Shown here: positions 49,476 through 60,335 of the stretch, piece after piece
How the letters are laid out: each line of letters begins with the position of its first letter
Position numbering within the stretch: position 1 is the stretch's first letter
Assembly: GCA_021904315.1 (NCBI GenBank)
Contig: CM038917.1
Span: 4,200,041 to 4,264,040, forward strand
Direction of reading: 5' to 3'
Source of the DNA: Sphagnum magellanicum
Taxonomy: Eukaryota; Streptophyta; Sphagnopsida; Sphagnales; Sphagnaceae
DNA: 64,000 bases
Notes under the pieces: generated by a model
Told to the model about the DNA's origin: nothing
Database searches by the model: none
What the model saw: the letters and a program-made list of their open reading frames with translations, nothing else
Made by a program: the position numbers and the translations under genes

Positions 49476-50690
49476 ATGCTAGAATTTGTGGCACACAAGA
49501 TTGTCAAGATGCAAGAGGAAGTTTTTGATACATGTGAAGGCAAAGCCGAAGAGTTTGGAGATGAAGATTTAGAGTTTGGACAAGAAGAAGATGCAGATTT
49601 CAAGGAGTTTGAAGATTTTTCAAGAAGAAGATCTGGAAGATTCAGAAGAATCAGAAGACTCTGACAATTATGAAGGACTTGAAGCCTTTGGAGGGCCAAG
49701 AGGCTTGACAGTTCCATCACAATACTGACGAGAAGCTTCAATCTATGAAATTCTTGAATCATGGGGTTTTACAACCAAGAGGAAGAAGCAACCCACGCCA
49801 AATGATTCTATGTTAGGCCATGAAAATCATCATGTTGTACAAGGTGAGTATAGGACTTCTGGAATTTTTTGCATGGTGTGACAATCATCAGAAAGTGAAG
49901 GCTATTGTGAACTACCACTTACGGTGGTCACTCATTCATACATTCTACAAGAAGCACAAAGTCAGGCTCCAGCCAGATAATTAAGGAGTATAGGAAGAAC
50001 TTGATCATAACATATGATGGTATCACAGCATTTGGGAAAAAATTTGTTACTAATAGTCCAATCCATCCCCATTATTGATAGATCTCCTATTTACAAAAAT
50101 GAGAAGGGACAGGTTGCCAAAGGGTGCATAGTTGAGGAATTCATGTCATAGAGACACCACCAATTCAGTCTTCTTCCACAAATTTGATATTATACATCAC
50201 TAGGACAGAGTATGTTTAACCAGCTCAAGAGATGCAAATTGGGCAATGAGTTTTTACAAGTATTTAATGTCACATGCAATTGTCAAGGGGACTCAGTTAC
50301 AGATTTCCTATTTAAGGGCAACTTTGTCAATGCAAATATGGTGTAACCTAAAAACAGTGTCATCTGTTTTTGGATGAAGGCTACTTAGACTATGGCCGGA
50401 CTGATGGCAACACAATGCTTCAACGGCGCTAAATAAAATAAAATAAAATAAAATAATCTACTATGTTTCTTTTTCTTTTTTTTGTTTTTGGTGGTTTGGC
50501 AGGTTGTGACGAAAGAAGTAGCTGAGATAGTTTCTAAAATGGAAGAAAATATGAGCAACCCAATGAGAACTCTTCAAAAGTTCTCATGGATCAGATTTCT
50601 ATAATGTGATTAGCGAAGGGGATTTTGGGGAAGCAAGGAGATGAGGTGATGAGGAGGATATTTGAGGCAAACTGAGGAAGGACTTAAGGG
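49476..50690 (+). pseudogene. decayed copy of the unrecognised gene family
   Basis: The plus strand carries an acidic block (EEFGDEDLEFGQEEDADF, then after a one-base shift EDLEDSEESEDSDNYEG), an in-frame stop, SIYEILESWGFTTKRKK and a donor at AAG|GTGAGT near 49,840. A terminal exon after TTTGGCAG at 50,503 begins CDERS and stops at once. It is homologous to the minus-strand exon at 46,967, so this is a disabled relative in opposite orientation. Confidence 0.4.
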
Positions 50691-50957
50691 GATCATTTTT
50701 TGTGGAGGTTTTGGGGGGTGATGAAAGAGAAGTTAAATTGCTAGATTTTTTTGGAGGACTAAAAAAGTGTGGTTTGATTTTGATTTTGGGGTGTTGTAAA
50801 TAAGTAGAAGCAGAACTTGATCAAGAGGACTAAATGAAAAGAATCTTAACGAGAAAACTTTCGTTGTGCTAAGAATGTCAAGAAAAGGTCTAGAGTTGTT
50901 ACATGTGTTTCTATAAGGACCAACACAAGGAAGAGGATGAGCGTGTCTAGGATTTTT

Positions 50958-51069
50958 GGAGTGGTTGTGTGGCATCTCATGCATGATGTTTCTAGGGATT
51001 TTGAACTAGGTATGGAGTGGTTGTGTGGCATCTCATGCATGATGTTTCTGGGGATTTTGAACTAGGTAT
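50958..51069 (+). repeat. 56-bp tandem duplication
   Basis: Two adjacent 56-base units starting GGAGTGGTTGTGTGGCATC differ at one base. They lie at the outer end of inverted repeat arm 2. Confidence 0.9.
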
Positions 51070-51564
51070 GGAATTTATTTTGTTCTTAGAAAAGTACCTG
51101 CTGTCTTGTGGAAGCTCCAAAGGTTTTTGGGACTAAAGGGATGTTAAAAAGTAATGATGTTTGGACTAACTAATTATGTCCTTAAATTTTTGTCTAATCT
51201 CTAAGACTGAACCATGTTGAAGTAATAAAGTTAATATTCTATGGGGATTCTATTGTTAGGTATGAGCTATTACCCACATATAACCTGTTAACTCCTAAAG
51301 AGGAAAATCAAGATGAGTGCCTGATCCTTTGTGGTCCATAGAATTAAGGCCATAGAACTTAGATGTCTGTTAGGATCTTGAAGAAGAAAAATGTTTGAAT
51401 CAAAATTGTCATGTTTCAATAAAAGTTTTAAAAACATACTTTAGTCCATGGATGTCCAACAATGGGGATGTGCACGTTACAAAAAGTATTCCCCTTGTTT
51501 TTTAAGTGATAATGGACTTAGGAAAAATTCTCATCAAGAAACCCTATGGTTAAATAAATTGAAA

Positions 51565-52105
51565 AAAAATCTAGACCATTAAAAATGGCGACCTAATTTT
51601 GGTCGCCATCTTAATGGCCAGGGTTTTTTGGTCAATTAGTCCACACCCTTGTTGTAGTCCAACAACCTAAATCCAATTGCCAATGCGGAAAAAAAAATTG
51701 ATTTTTTTTTTAATTATTAAAAAGTGGTGACTAGATTTCAAGTGCCATCTCAATGGTTACAATTTTTTGGTTGACCTATCCACACCTTGCCTGGCAACCT
51801 AATTCAATTGTTAGTACGAAATTTTTTTTAAAAAAAATTAGGATCATCAAAAAATGGGAACCTAATTTTTGTTGCCATCTCAACAATTAAAATTTTTTTG
51901 TCAATTAGTCCACACCTTGGTCATGATTAGGTAACCTAAATCTGGATGTAAATGAAAAACAAAACTAAAAAAAAATTAGGACCATTGAAAAATGGCGACC
52001 TAATTTCAGTCACCATCTCACCAACAAGGATTTTTAATCACAATTGGTCCACAACCCAATCAATGTCCAACAACCAAAATTTGGTTACAAAATGATTTAT
52101 TGATG
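51565..52105 (+). repeat. four-copy tandem repeat, about 130-147 bp unit
   Basis: Units start near 51,566, 51,713, 51,840 and 51,979. Each has a core like GGCGACCTAATTTTGGTCGCC followed by ATCTCAA, a T run, CAATTAGTCCACACC and CAACCTAAAT. The core is a near-perfect palindrome in copy 1. Confidence 0.75.
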
Positions 52106-53914
52106 AATTAATATATATTTATAAATAATGATTTAATTAATTAATAATTAACTTATATGTACAATAATCGTAATTATATTTTTATTCTAAGAACATTTGG
52201 CCAATGTTAGTTTGACCCCAACAAACTAACAATGACATGACGACCGACACAAAAATGGCATGTCACATCGGTTTTAACAACCTTGGCTATTACTTTGCAA
52301 TATGGTTATATCTTGCATCATGGATGGAACTTTATGGATGAACTACCAATGAAAACCCATTGTAAACTTGTTGTTCAAATAGGTGGGGTCCACATTAGGT
52401 GTAGTAAATGCATGATAAAGCATTGTTACTTGATGGGCCTTCTTTATGAGACTAGTTAAGGTGAATTGTTTTTGAGAAAATGAACTATGATTCAACAAAA
52501 GACTATTGTGCATCTCTGTATAATGTTTTTTCCTAGATTTTTGTAATTTGTTGGCTTTACCCATAGGAAGAGACTATTGCATCAATGCAAGATTTAAGAA
52601 CAAACTTTTGGCTCAATTGTGATTATTATGATTATAATAATTATAATGGTTATAATGGTTTAACATCCATGATGAAAAATTTAGTACGAAGATGGATTTG
52701 GGTATGTTTTTGAATGATGTAAAACCATTTCACCATGATACAATAACTCTAATGGGTGAAAACATGGTCAAAGGAACTAAGGGCACCAAAAGTAAGAGTC
52801 TTTTTCCAAGGTGCACATGACATGTGTCATTTTTACATTGGTTTATATTTTATAATTTTATGTTTTGGATATCTAATTTAACACTTCATGTTAGATATAA
52901 ATACATTTTGATTGCAAATTGATTTCTTATCATATATATTATGTATTCATGCCCTTTATCACATAAATATGAACAACTTTTGTTAATACCACATTTTCAA
53001 AATCCATAATTTTTAGGGTCAAAAACATGTTCAAACCAAATGTATTCAAATTGATTATAAAAAAATAATTCATTAGTTCAAGTCCTTTTGCCCTTTTAAT
53101 CATTAATGTTTAAATCCTCTTTAATTTTTAGAAGGAATGGTGCACATTTGGTAGAAAAAAAAGATGTTTGAAAAAAAATAAGGACTATCCACTCTCAAGA
53201 TTTGAGTGCTTTGAACATGCAAAAACATTTTTTATTTGTGTCAAACTTTAAGCATATAAATTTTGCAATTAATGAAAAATATTTCAAATTTTGTTATGCT
53301 TCCCTTGTGATATTTCAAAGATACAAACATGTAGTTTTAAGGAGTGTTCATTCACTTGGGGGGCTCTTTTGACTGTGTTTTTACCTAGGCAACACTAATT
53401 TTTATTCAAAGATGGAGTGATAATTCACTTATACCACCACCATTGATCCAACCTTTGAAAACCAAACTTGATCCAATGAAAATATCATTTTTGCCCTCCA
53501 AAATACTATCATTCAATTCAATAACATCATGGCCTTTGAATCCAAGTTTATGACATCTTGTTGCCCTTTCAAAGGGGAATCAATGGAATAATTGGCATCT
53601 TTAGTTGTTCTAAATATTCATTAGTAGGCGCCATATTAAAGTGGGAAACATACTTTGTCATTAAAAAAGAATTTCAACTTTGTTACAACTTCCTACACAT
53701 AGCCAAGTCCTAGTCACAAGGATGGTTAGAGAAGCTTGAATTTTTTTTGTGATGAGGTGTGTGAGGATGTTAAACATGATGCCACAAATGTTTACATGGG
53801 TATTTGGTGACATTGAATGAATCTAAGAACGAATTTGATGAATACGTTCTATTGAAAACAATGAACCTATTCAAGTTGAAGTACTTGATGCATTGTAGTT
53901 TTACCTTCATCAAT
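52106..53914. other. AT-rich spacer
   Basis: No gene or clear repeat recognised. Confidence 0.4.
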
Positions 53915-54765
53915 TGATGGCTTGTGTTTTATGGTATTTTTGTTGTTCTAACAAGCAGTGCTCGTCAAAACTTTCCTTTGTCTTCTTTGAAAACTTCAAG
54001 TTACCAACAGAGACAAAAGTTGTTGACCTAGATTGGTCTTGATAACATACAAATTTTTCAATCAAGAAAAACTTCTGCTATGTGTTTAGTTGCTCCATCA
54101 CTTTAAACTTTTCCAACTTTAGAACTTCAATGGGCAGGATCTGGAAGGAAATATTTATTGGTCGAAAGGCATCATTAAATTAGAGAGCTCTACATTGAAA
54201 CTTTTTTTGCATCTTTCAAATTTTTGATTTATTATTATTGCAAATTGTTTTATGATATGGCCTGCCAAAAAAGTTTGATTGAGAGTTATGTTTAGGGCTT
54301 GCAGCTTACATATGCCCATCACTATAATAGTTGTAAGGGGGAATTTTGGAGTTGGAAGATGCAAAATAGAAAGGCAATGTGTGAGGAGTGTTATAAGAAA
54401 AAGGTCAATCAAAAACAAGATCACATGATGGAACTTGACCTACGATGGGAGCACAAATGCACAATTTGCATGGAGCCCAATTCAAAAATTGCCCTACCCG
54501 GTTGTAACCATGTCATGTGTCTCAAGTGTTGTCATGAACGGTGTGTTCTTCCTCATCCTGGTAGAGTGTAAAGTAATAACGAAGTCTTCTTTGTTGCATG
54601 CTTATGATGACTCCCAACTTTGGTGGTAAATTGGTCCTAGGTCCTGTTGGAAAAATATATGCATATGTAGCTAATGATATATTCTTTAAATTGGTTGCAT
54701 TTGCAAGCATACAAGGTCACAATCATGTCCATTTTGCCATGATAGTTTGAAGTAGATGAACTCAC
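53915..54765 (+). pseudogene. duplicated AIRP2-like segment, disabled
   Basis: This plus-strand block aligns along its length with the minus-strand RING gene at 1.4-2.3 kb. It covers the end of exon 3, all of intron 3, exon 4 (about 54,303-54,540), intron 4 and the start of exon 5. Introns are retained, so this is a DNA duplication, not a retrocopy. It still spells CTICMEPNSKIALPGCNH and VMCLKC. It is dead: exon 4 has TAA, TAG, TAA and TAG in frame plus a one-base insertion, and the intron 4 acceptor CAG has become CAA. Homology stops in exon 5 after GAACTCAC, where TPR sequence begins at once. Confidence 0.85.
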
Positions 54766-56125
54766 ATGTTGGATGACTATCAAGGAGCCTCAAAGGACCT
54801 TCACAAGGTTGATGTCCTTCAACCAAACAATGCATCCCTTTGAGGACTCATGGAAATGTCAAATACATGTTAAATGACTATCAAAGATCTTTAGAAGACC
54901 TTGACAAGGCTAATGTTCTTGAACCAAACAATGCATCCACTTTGAGTTGTCATGCACGTGTCAAATACATGTTAGATGACTATCAAGGAGCCTTAGAGGA
55001 CTTTGACAAGGCTAATGTTCTTGGACCAAATAATGCATCAACTTTGAGGACTCATGGAAATGACAAAAGGATGGTGAAAGATTATCAAGGAACCTTAGAA
55101 AACCTTGACAAGGCTTATGTTCTTGAAACAAACAATGCATTCGCTTTGATGATTCGTGTAGATGTCAAAGACATGTTGGATGACTATCAAAGAGCCTTGG
55201 AGGACTTTGACAAGGCTAATGTTCTTCAACCAAACAATGCATCCATTTTAAGGATTCATGGATGTGTCACATACATGTTGGATGACTATCAAGGAGCCTT
55301 AGAGGACCTTAACAAGGATGATCTTCTTGAACCAAACAATGCATTCACTTGGAGCACTCATGGAAGAATCAAATACATGTTGGATGACATCAAGGAGCCT
55401 TGAGGACCCTAATAAGGTTGATGTTCTTGAACCAAACAATGCATTCACTTTGATGATTCATGGAATAGTCAAATATATGTTGGATGATTATCAAGGAGCC
55501 TTGGAGGATGTTGACAAGGTTGATGTTCTTGAACCAAACAATCCATGCACTTTGAACATTCGTGGATATGTCAAATACATGTTGGATGACTATCAAGGAA
55601 CTTTAGAAGATTTTGACAAGGCTAATGTTTTTGAACGAAACAATGCATTGATTTTCAAGAGTCGTGGACATTTCAAGAGGATGGTGAAAGATTATCAAAG
55701 AGCCTTAGAGGACCTTGACAGGGCTCATGTTCTTGAACCAAACAATGCATTCACTCTGACGATTAATGGATATGTCAAAGATATGTTGGATGACTATCAA
55801 GGAGCCTTGGAGGACCTTGACAAGGTTTGTGTTCTTGAACCAAATAGTGCTACCTTTTTGAAGATTCATGGACATTTTAAAAGGATGTTGAAACATTATC
55901 AAGGAACCTTAAAAAACCTTAACAAGGCTAATGTTCTCGAACCAAACAATGTATTCATTTTAACAATTTATGCCCACACAAATTGGAGTTTAAACAAATA
56001 TCAAGTGGCATTGGAGACCATGGGTAAACTTCATCATCTTGAACCAAATGATCATTTGATATTACACGATAAAAAATGGTTGAAATTGATGTTAAATGAA
56101 TACCAACCCATATTAAAATTATTGT
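54766..56125 (+). pseudogene. TPR array, N-terminal part of a TPR-kinase pseudogene
   Basis: Thirteen tandem 34-aa units begin at 54766, 54867, 54969 and then every 102 bases, except unit 7. The consensus is MLDDYQGALEDLDKANVLEP followed by NNAFTLRTHG-type residues. This fits a tetratricopeptide repeat (helix A, Tyr at the Y11 position, Pro near 32), a protein-interaction scaffold. Unit 1 has lost one base and unit 7 two bases, so the frame is broken twice, though the losses sum to three. Other units are clean. A CACTA element interrupts the gene at 56,129. Beyond the element the frame would enter a kinase domain. Confidence 0.75.
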
Positions 56126-56699
56126 CATCACTACTACAAAAGTGGGGTGCAATTTACTAGCCTAAATCATTATGGGACCTTAAAAGTGAAATAAGTTCAT
56201 TGCCTTTTATTGATTTCACCCTAGTGAAAGTTATTTCACTATAATATCACTACATAAACATCATATTTCATTACTAGTTCAAATAATTCACTTTTATAAT
56301 TTATTGTAGTAAATATGTTTATTTATATATTTTTAATTATTTTATATATGCTATTTTATGATATACCTTATATTATTTTTAATTATTTTAACTTATATCT
56401 TATGTTATTATACGCTATTATAAATTATTGTACCTTAAACTATTATACGTTATTTTACCTTAAAGTATTTTAACTAGCTTAGTATAAGCTTTTAAGTTAT
56501 TTTAAATTAATAATAGTTTAAAATAATCTAAAATAAAATATAATGACCTACGGTAAATTAACTTAAAATAGAAAATAATTACCTATGAAAAATAATTTAA
56601 AATACCCTATAATATAATAACTACCAATAGCCCATGATATTATAACATATAATATATAACAATAATTTATAATACAATAATCACCAATAATCGTAATGT

Positions 56700-57240
56700 A
56701 ACATATAATAACCAACAATAAATTATAATGCAATAACCACTAATAGACATTAATAACCATCAATATCCACCAATAACCATTAATAGAATAGCCACTAATA
56801 ACCATTAATAGAATAACCATCAATAATCATTAATAAAATAATAACCAATAACCATAATGGAATACCCATTAATAGCCATTAATAGAATGACAACCAATAG
56901 CCACCAATAGAATAACTATTAATAGTCATTAATAGAATACCCACCAATAGCCATTAATAAAATAACTATTAATAGTCATTAATAAAATAATCACTAATAA
57001 CCATTAACAGAATAACAACTAATAGCCACTGATAATCATTAATAGAATAATCACCGATAGTCATTAATAGAATAACCATTAATAATCATTAATAGAATAC
57101 CCATTAATAACCATTAATAGAATAGCCACTAATAACCATTAATAAAATAGCCACCAATAAAATAACCATTAACAGCCATCAATAAAATAGGTACCAATAA
57201 CCATTAATAACCACTAATATCTTTAATAAAAGAACAAGTA
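56700..57240 (+). repeat. AATAACCATTAATAG minisatellite inside the CACTA element
   Basis: Dozens of imperfect units alternate AATAACCA[T/C]TAATAG with AATAGCCATTAATAG-type variants. A more diverged A-rich continuation (AAATAACCTAAAATAGCC type) runs to about 57,650. Confidence 0.85.
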
Positions 57241-58002
57241 ATAACCATATATTAAAATTGCTTAAAATTGCCAAAAAAAATCTAGGGTGAAATAATTTAT
57301 AATAAACAAAAGTAATTTAAGGTGAAATAACCTATAATAACCTAGAATTGCTAATAATAACATAAGGTGAAATAACGTTCAATAGCCAAAAATAACCAGT
57401 AATAGCTTCACATAATTGAAAATAACCTAATATGAAATAACTTAAAATAGATATAAATAGCCTAAATTGAAATAATTTACAATAGCCAAAAAATTAGAAT
57501 AGCCAAAAATAATTGAAGGTGAAATAAACTAAAATTGCCAAAAGTAACTTAAAATAACCAAAAGTAACCTAGGGTGAAATAGCAAAAACTAACCAAAAGT
57601 AATTAAGAATAACCATAAATAGCCGTAAATAATGTAGGGTGAAATAATTTAAATTAATGAAAAATAGTCATATAATAATTGAAAATAATTTAACATAAGT
57701 AATATTATTATATTAGCAAAAAAATTATCCAATTATTATTTTTTATTTTTTTCAAAAGAATGGTCATTGAAATATTATTAAATAATGATATTCAACCTTT
57801 TTTTTTGTTCAAATGATTTTAAATTTTCAAAAAAAATTTAATTTAATTATGTACAATATTGAATTTTTAAAAAAATAAACTTGAATCATTTCATTTGAAC
57901 AAAATCTCAATAAGATATGAATTTTCAAAGTTTATGTTTTAGTAATGTTTTAAATGAAATATTTGATAAATGGAATGTAATGTAATATATTATCACAACA
58001 AG

Positions 58003-58085
58003 TGGGGTGGCCTGATGGTAAAGATGTTTGCTTCTAATCCGAAGGTCAAGGGATCAAATTTCATGAGTGATGTTATGGGTGATTA
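58003..58085 (+). mobile_element. possible tRNA-derived SINE head
   Basis: TGGGGTGGCCTGATGGTAAA recalls the GTGGCCTAGTGG start (box A) of plant SINEs. About 30 bases later GTCAAGGGATCAAATTTC resembles a decayed box B. The 3' end is not defined. Confidence 0.4.
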
Positions 58086-58500
58086 ACAATGGTATGTTGA
58101 CTGAATATTCTCTTATTTGGTTTCCTAAAATAGGTGTCTAGGTTGATTATGTGGCTTATGTACATAGTTTAGGTCTTTAACCTAGCCTAGGTAGTGACGT
58201 GTGTCAATAAAGCATAGGCTGAAAATCATAAAATCATCAATTATATTATATATTAAATAATTAAATTTTAATTGATTTCCATGCTAGCTAATTAATTAAC
58301 TAACAATTGAATGGTTTGATAAATTTGTATTTCACTTGAAAATAACCTTGTTTCACTAAGTAGTAGTGAAACAATTCATTGTCCGTTACAACTGGTCCTC
58401 ATTCACTAGGGGGTTAAACAATTTCACCAAATAAAAATGTCCAAATTCATTCAAAATCTAGTGAAACCCATAATGAACTAAGACTCATTTTGTGGTAGTG

Positions 58501-60335
58501 CATTCAATTTAATTATTCAATTTTTTACATACAATGAATTAGATTTTGGAACAAGTTTGGGGAAAGGAACCTTTGGTGAGATGTATCAAAGTTGTTAGAA
58601 AAACACCAAGATTGCAATTAAAGTTTTAGAAAAAAATGGCTCCCACAATGAAGGTGCAAAAAAATCTTTCATATTTGAAGTGTGCACTGTGGGATCAATT
58701 CAACATATTAATTTGGTTCATCTTTTGGTCTATTGTATCAAAGGCTTACAACATATGTTAGTGTATGAATACATTTCAAATTCATCTCTTAACAAATGGC
58801 TCTATGAGGATAACCTTTTAGATTGGGATCGATGAGTGTGCATCATTATAAGGGTTGCTCAAGGATTGGCACACTTGCATAAATGTAATTCCATAATTGT
58901 CCATCTTGACATCAAACCACAAAATATCCTTTTGGATAAAGAGTACACCCCAAAATTGGCCGATTTTGGGTTGGCAAAAATTTTAGATGGCAAGGATGAA
59001 ATTGTGGTATGTGCCCCACCATTCTTTTTTTATTGATTATATGCATGCACACTATAACTCGGTGCAATTGTGAACCTTGCAAATTTGAACGTTCTTGTGG
59101 GGCACAACTTGCTAATTTCATATTTGCATTATTATAGGTCATGGAACAAATATGATTAACATTCACAATTTAAAATGAATGTTTGAAAAACACTTAATGT
59201 AATAATTCATGAAATTACATTTTATATTACAAATTTTCTTTTTATGTGTGCATAAGTAATGACATAAGGCTTGAACTTTTGTGATTGAAAAAAATTCAAA
59301 AATAGATTATGGGTTCCTATTGGTATTGGACTGGATCTTGGGTGTGGGTTTTATGAACTTTAACATGTATATTCAATGCATATGACACCCATTGAAATTA
59401 TTGATTTGTTTGGAAAACTCAATTTCAAATGTAGTTAACTTCAATTTCTACATCGAGATCAAGCAGATATATGGCACCAAAAATTCTTTCAAAGCAAGTA
59501 TCGACAAAGAGTGATGTGTATAGCTTTGGAGTCTTGTTGATTCAACTTATGAATGGATCACCATTCATTTTAAATGGAAATGAAATTCACATTTGCAAAT
59601 TTATCCAATGGGCATGACATGTTCATGTGGAAGAAAATGAATTTCAACAAATTTTCAATGTTGTAATTCAATCATTGGGTTTGACCACAATGAAGCCAAA
59701 TTAATTTGGCAAATTTCCCTTTAGTGCATTAAGGTAATCTTTGTGCCAAATCTTTTATGTGTATCATTCAATTTGTGGTCAAGCAAATTTGAAAAACCCA
59801 AATCATGGATTTGATGTAATACTTGAGATAATTTGAAATAAATTAAACTAGATTGTCCGCTAAATGTAAAACTTCCTAAGAAGGTTTACACATGTAAATG
59901 GTACATTCAATTTTAGTTGGAATTATTTTAGACCATTTACATGATTGATATGTATAGTCAAAGAATATCTTATTTTCAAAGTGAATAAAATTATGTTGTT
60001 GAATAAAGATATAAGTTGGTTTCAACATTCGTTTTTGAAGGATATATATTCAAATTGTGTCATTGCAAATTGAGACACATGAAGATGTAGTCCCATTTAT
60101 TCAAGCATTTTGCCATGGTTTGATTATAATGTAGAACTATTACATAATAAACATCTAACTTTTATGACATTTGTTTCTTATAGAAAGACCCAAATCAAAG
60201 ACGAGGAATGTAAGAAGTTTTGCAAATTTTTAAAGGATTGAACAAAAAAAAAAGCATATATTGCCACATCAATCCAAGAATATTTCAACATATTATTGAG
60301 AAGATTTGGCTCCACTCTCAAAAGGATGTGATTTG
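58501..60335 (+). pseudogene. serine/threonine kinase domain, C-terminal part of the TPR-kinase pseudogene
   Basis: Three exon-like parts are seen. Part 1 (to about 59,008) has FTYNELDFGTSLGKGTFGEM (glycine-rich loop), IAIKVL (ATP lysine), [28 protein letters not shown] (catalytic loop) and [10 protein letters not shown], then a donor GTATGT. Part 2 (about 59,458-59,735) has SRRYMAPKILSKQVSTKSDV and YSFGVL. Part 3 (from 60,181) has KDPNQRRGM. The HLDIKPQN form is typical of plant receptor-like kinases of the LRK10L/SD type. TAG follows the loop, TGA interrupts WDR-VCII, and more stops follow, so it is disabled. Confidence 0.8.

Larger units (their letters stand above)
56129..58500. mobile_element. 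non-autonomous CACTA (En/Spm-like) element
   Basis: The left end reads CACTACTACAAAAG and the right end reads TTTTGTGGTAGTG, giving terminal inverted repeats CACTAC[T/C]ACAAAA. Both sides carry the same three bases, CAT (56,126-56,128 and 58,501-58,503), the target-site length expected of CACTA elements. The 2,372-bp body has no transposase frame. It contains GTGAAAT-rich subterminal sequence, an AATAACCATTAATAG minisatellite and a tRNA-like segment. It sits between the TPR and kinase parts of one pseudogene. Confidence 0.85.

Noticed and set aside
53915-54770. Functional second RING ligase
   Set aside because: In-frame stops, a frameshift, a lost splice acceptor and the missing end of the RING show it is disabled.
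56700-57240. CRISPR-like array
   Set aside because: Units are short, contiguous and lack unique spacers, and the host is a plant. It is a minisatellite inside a transposon.
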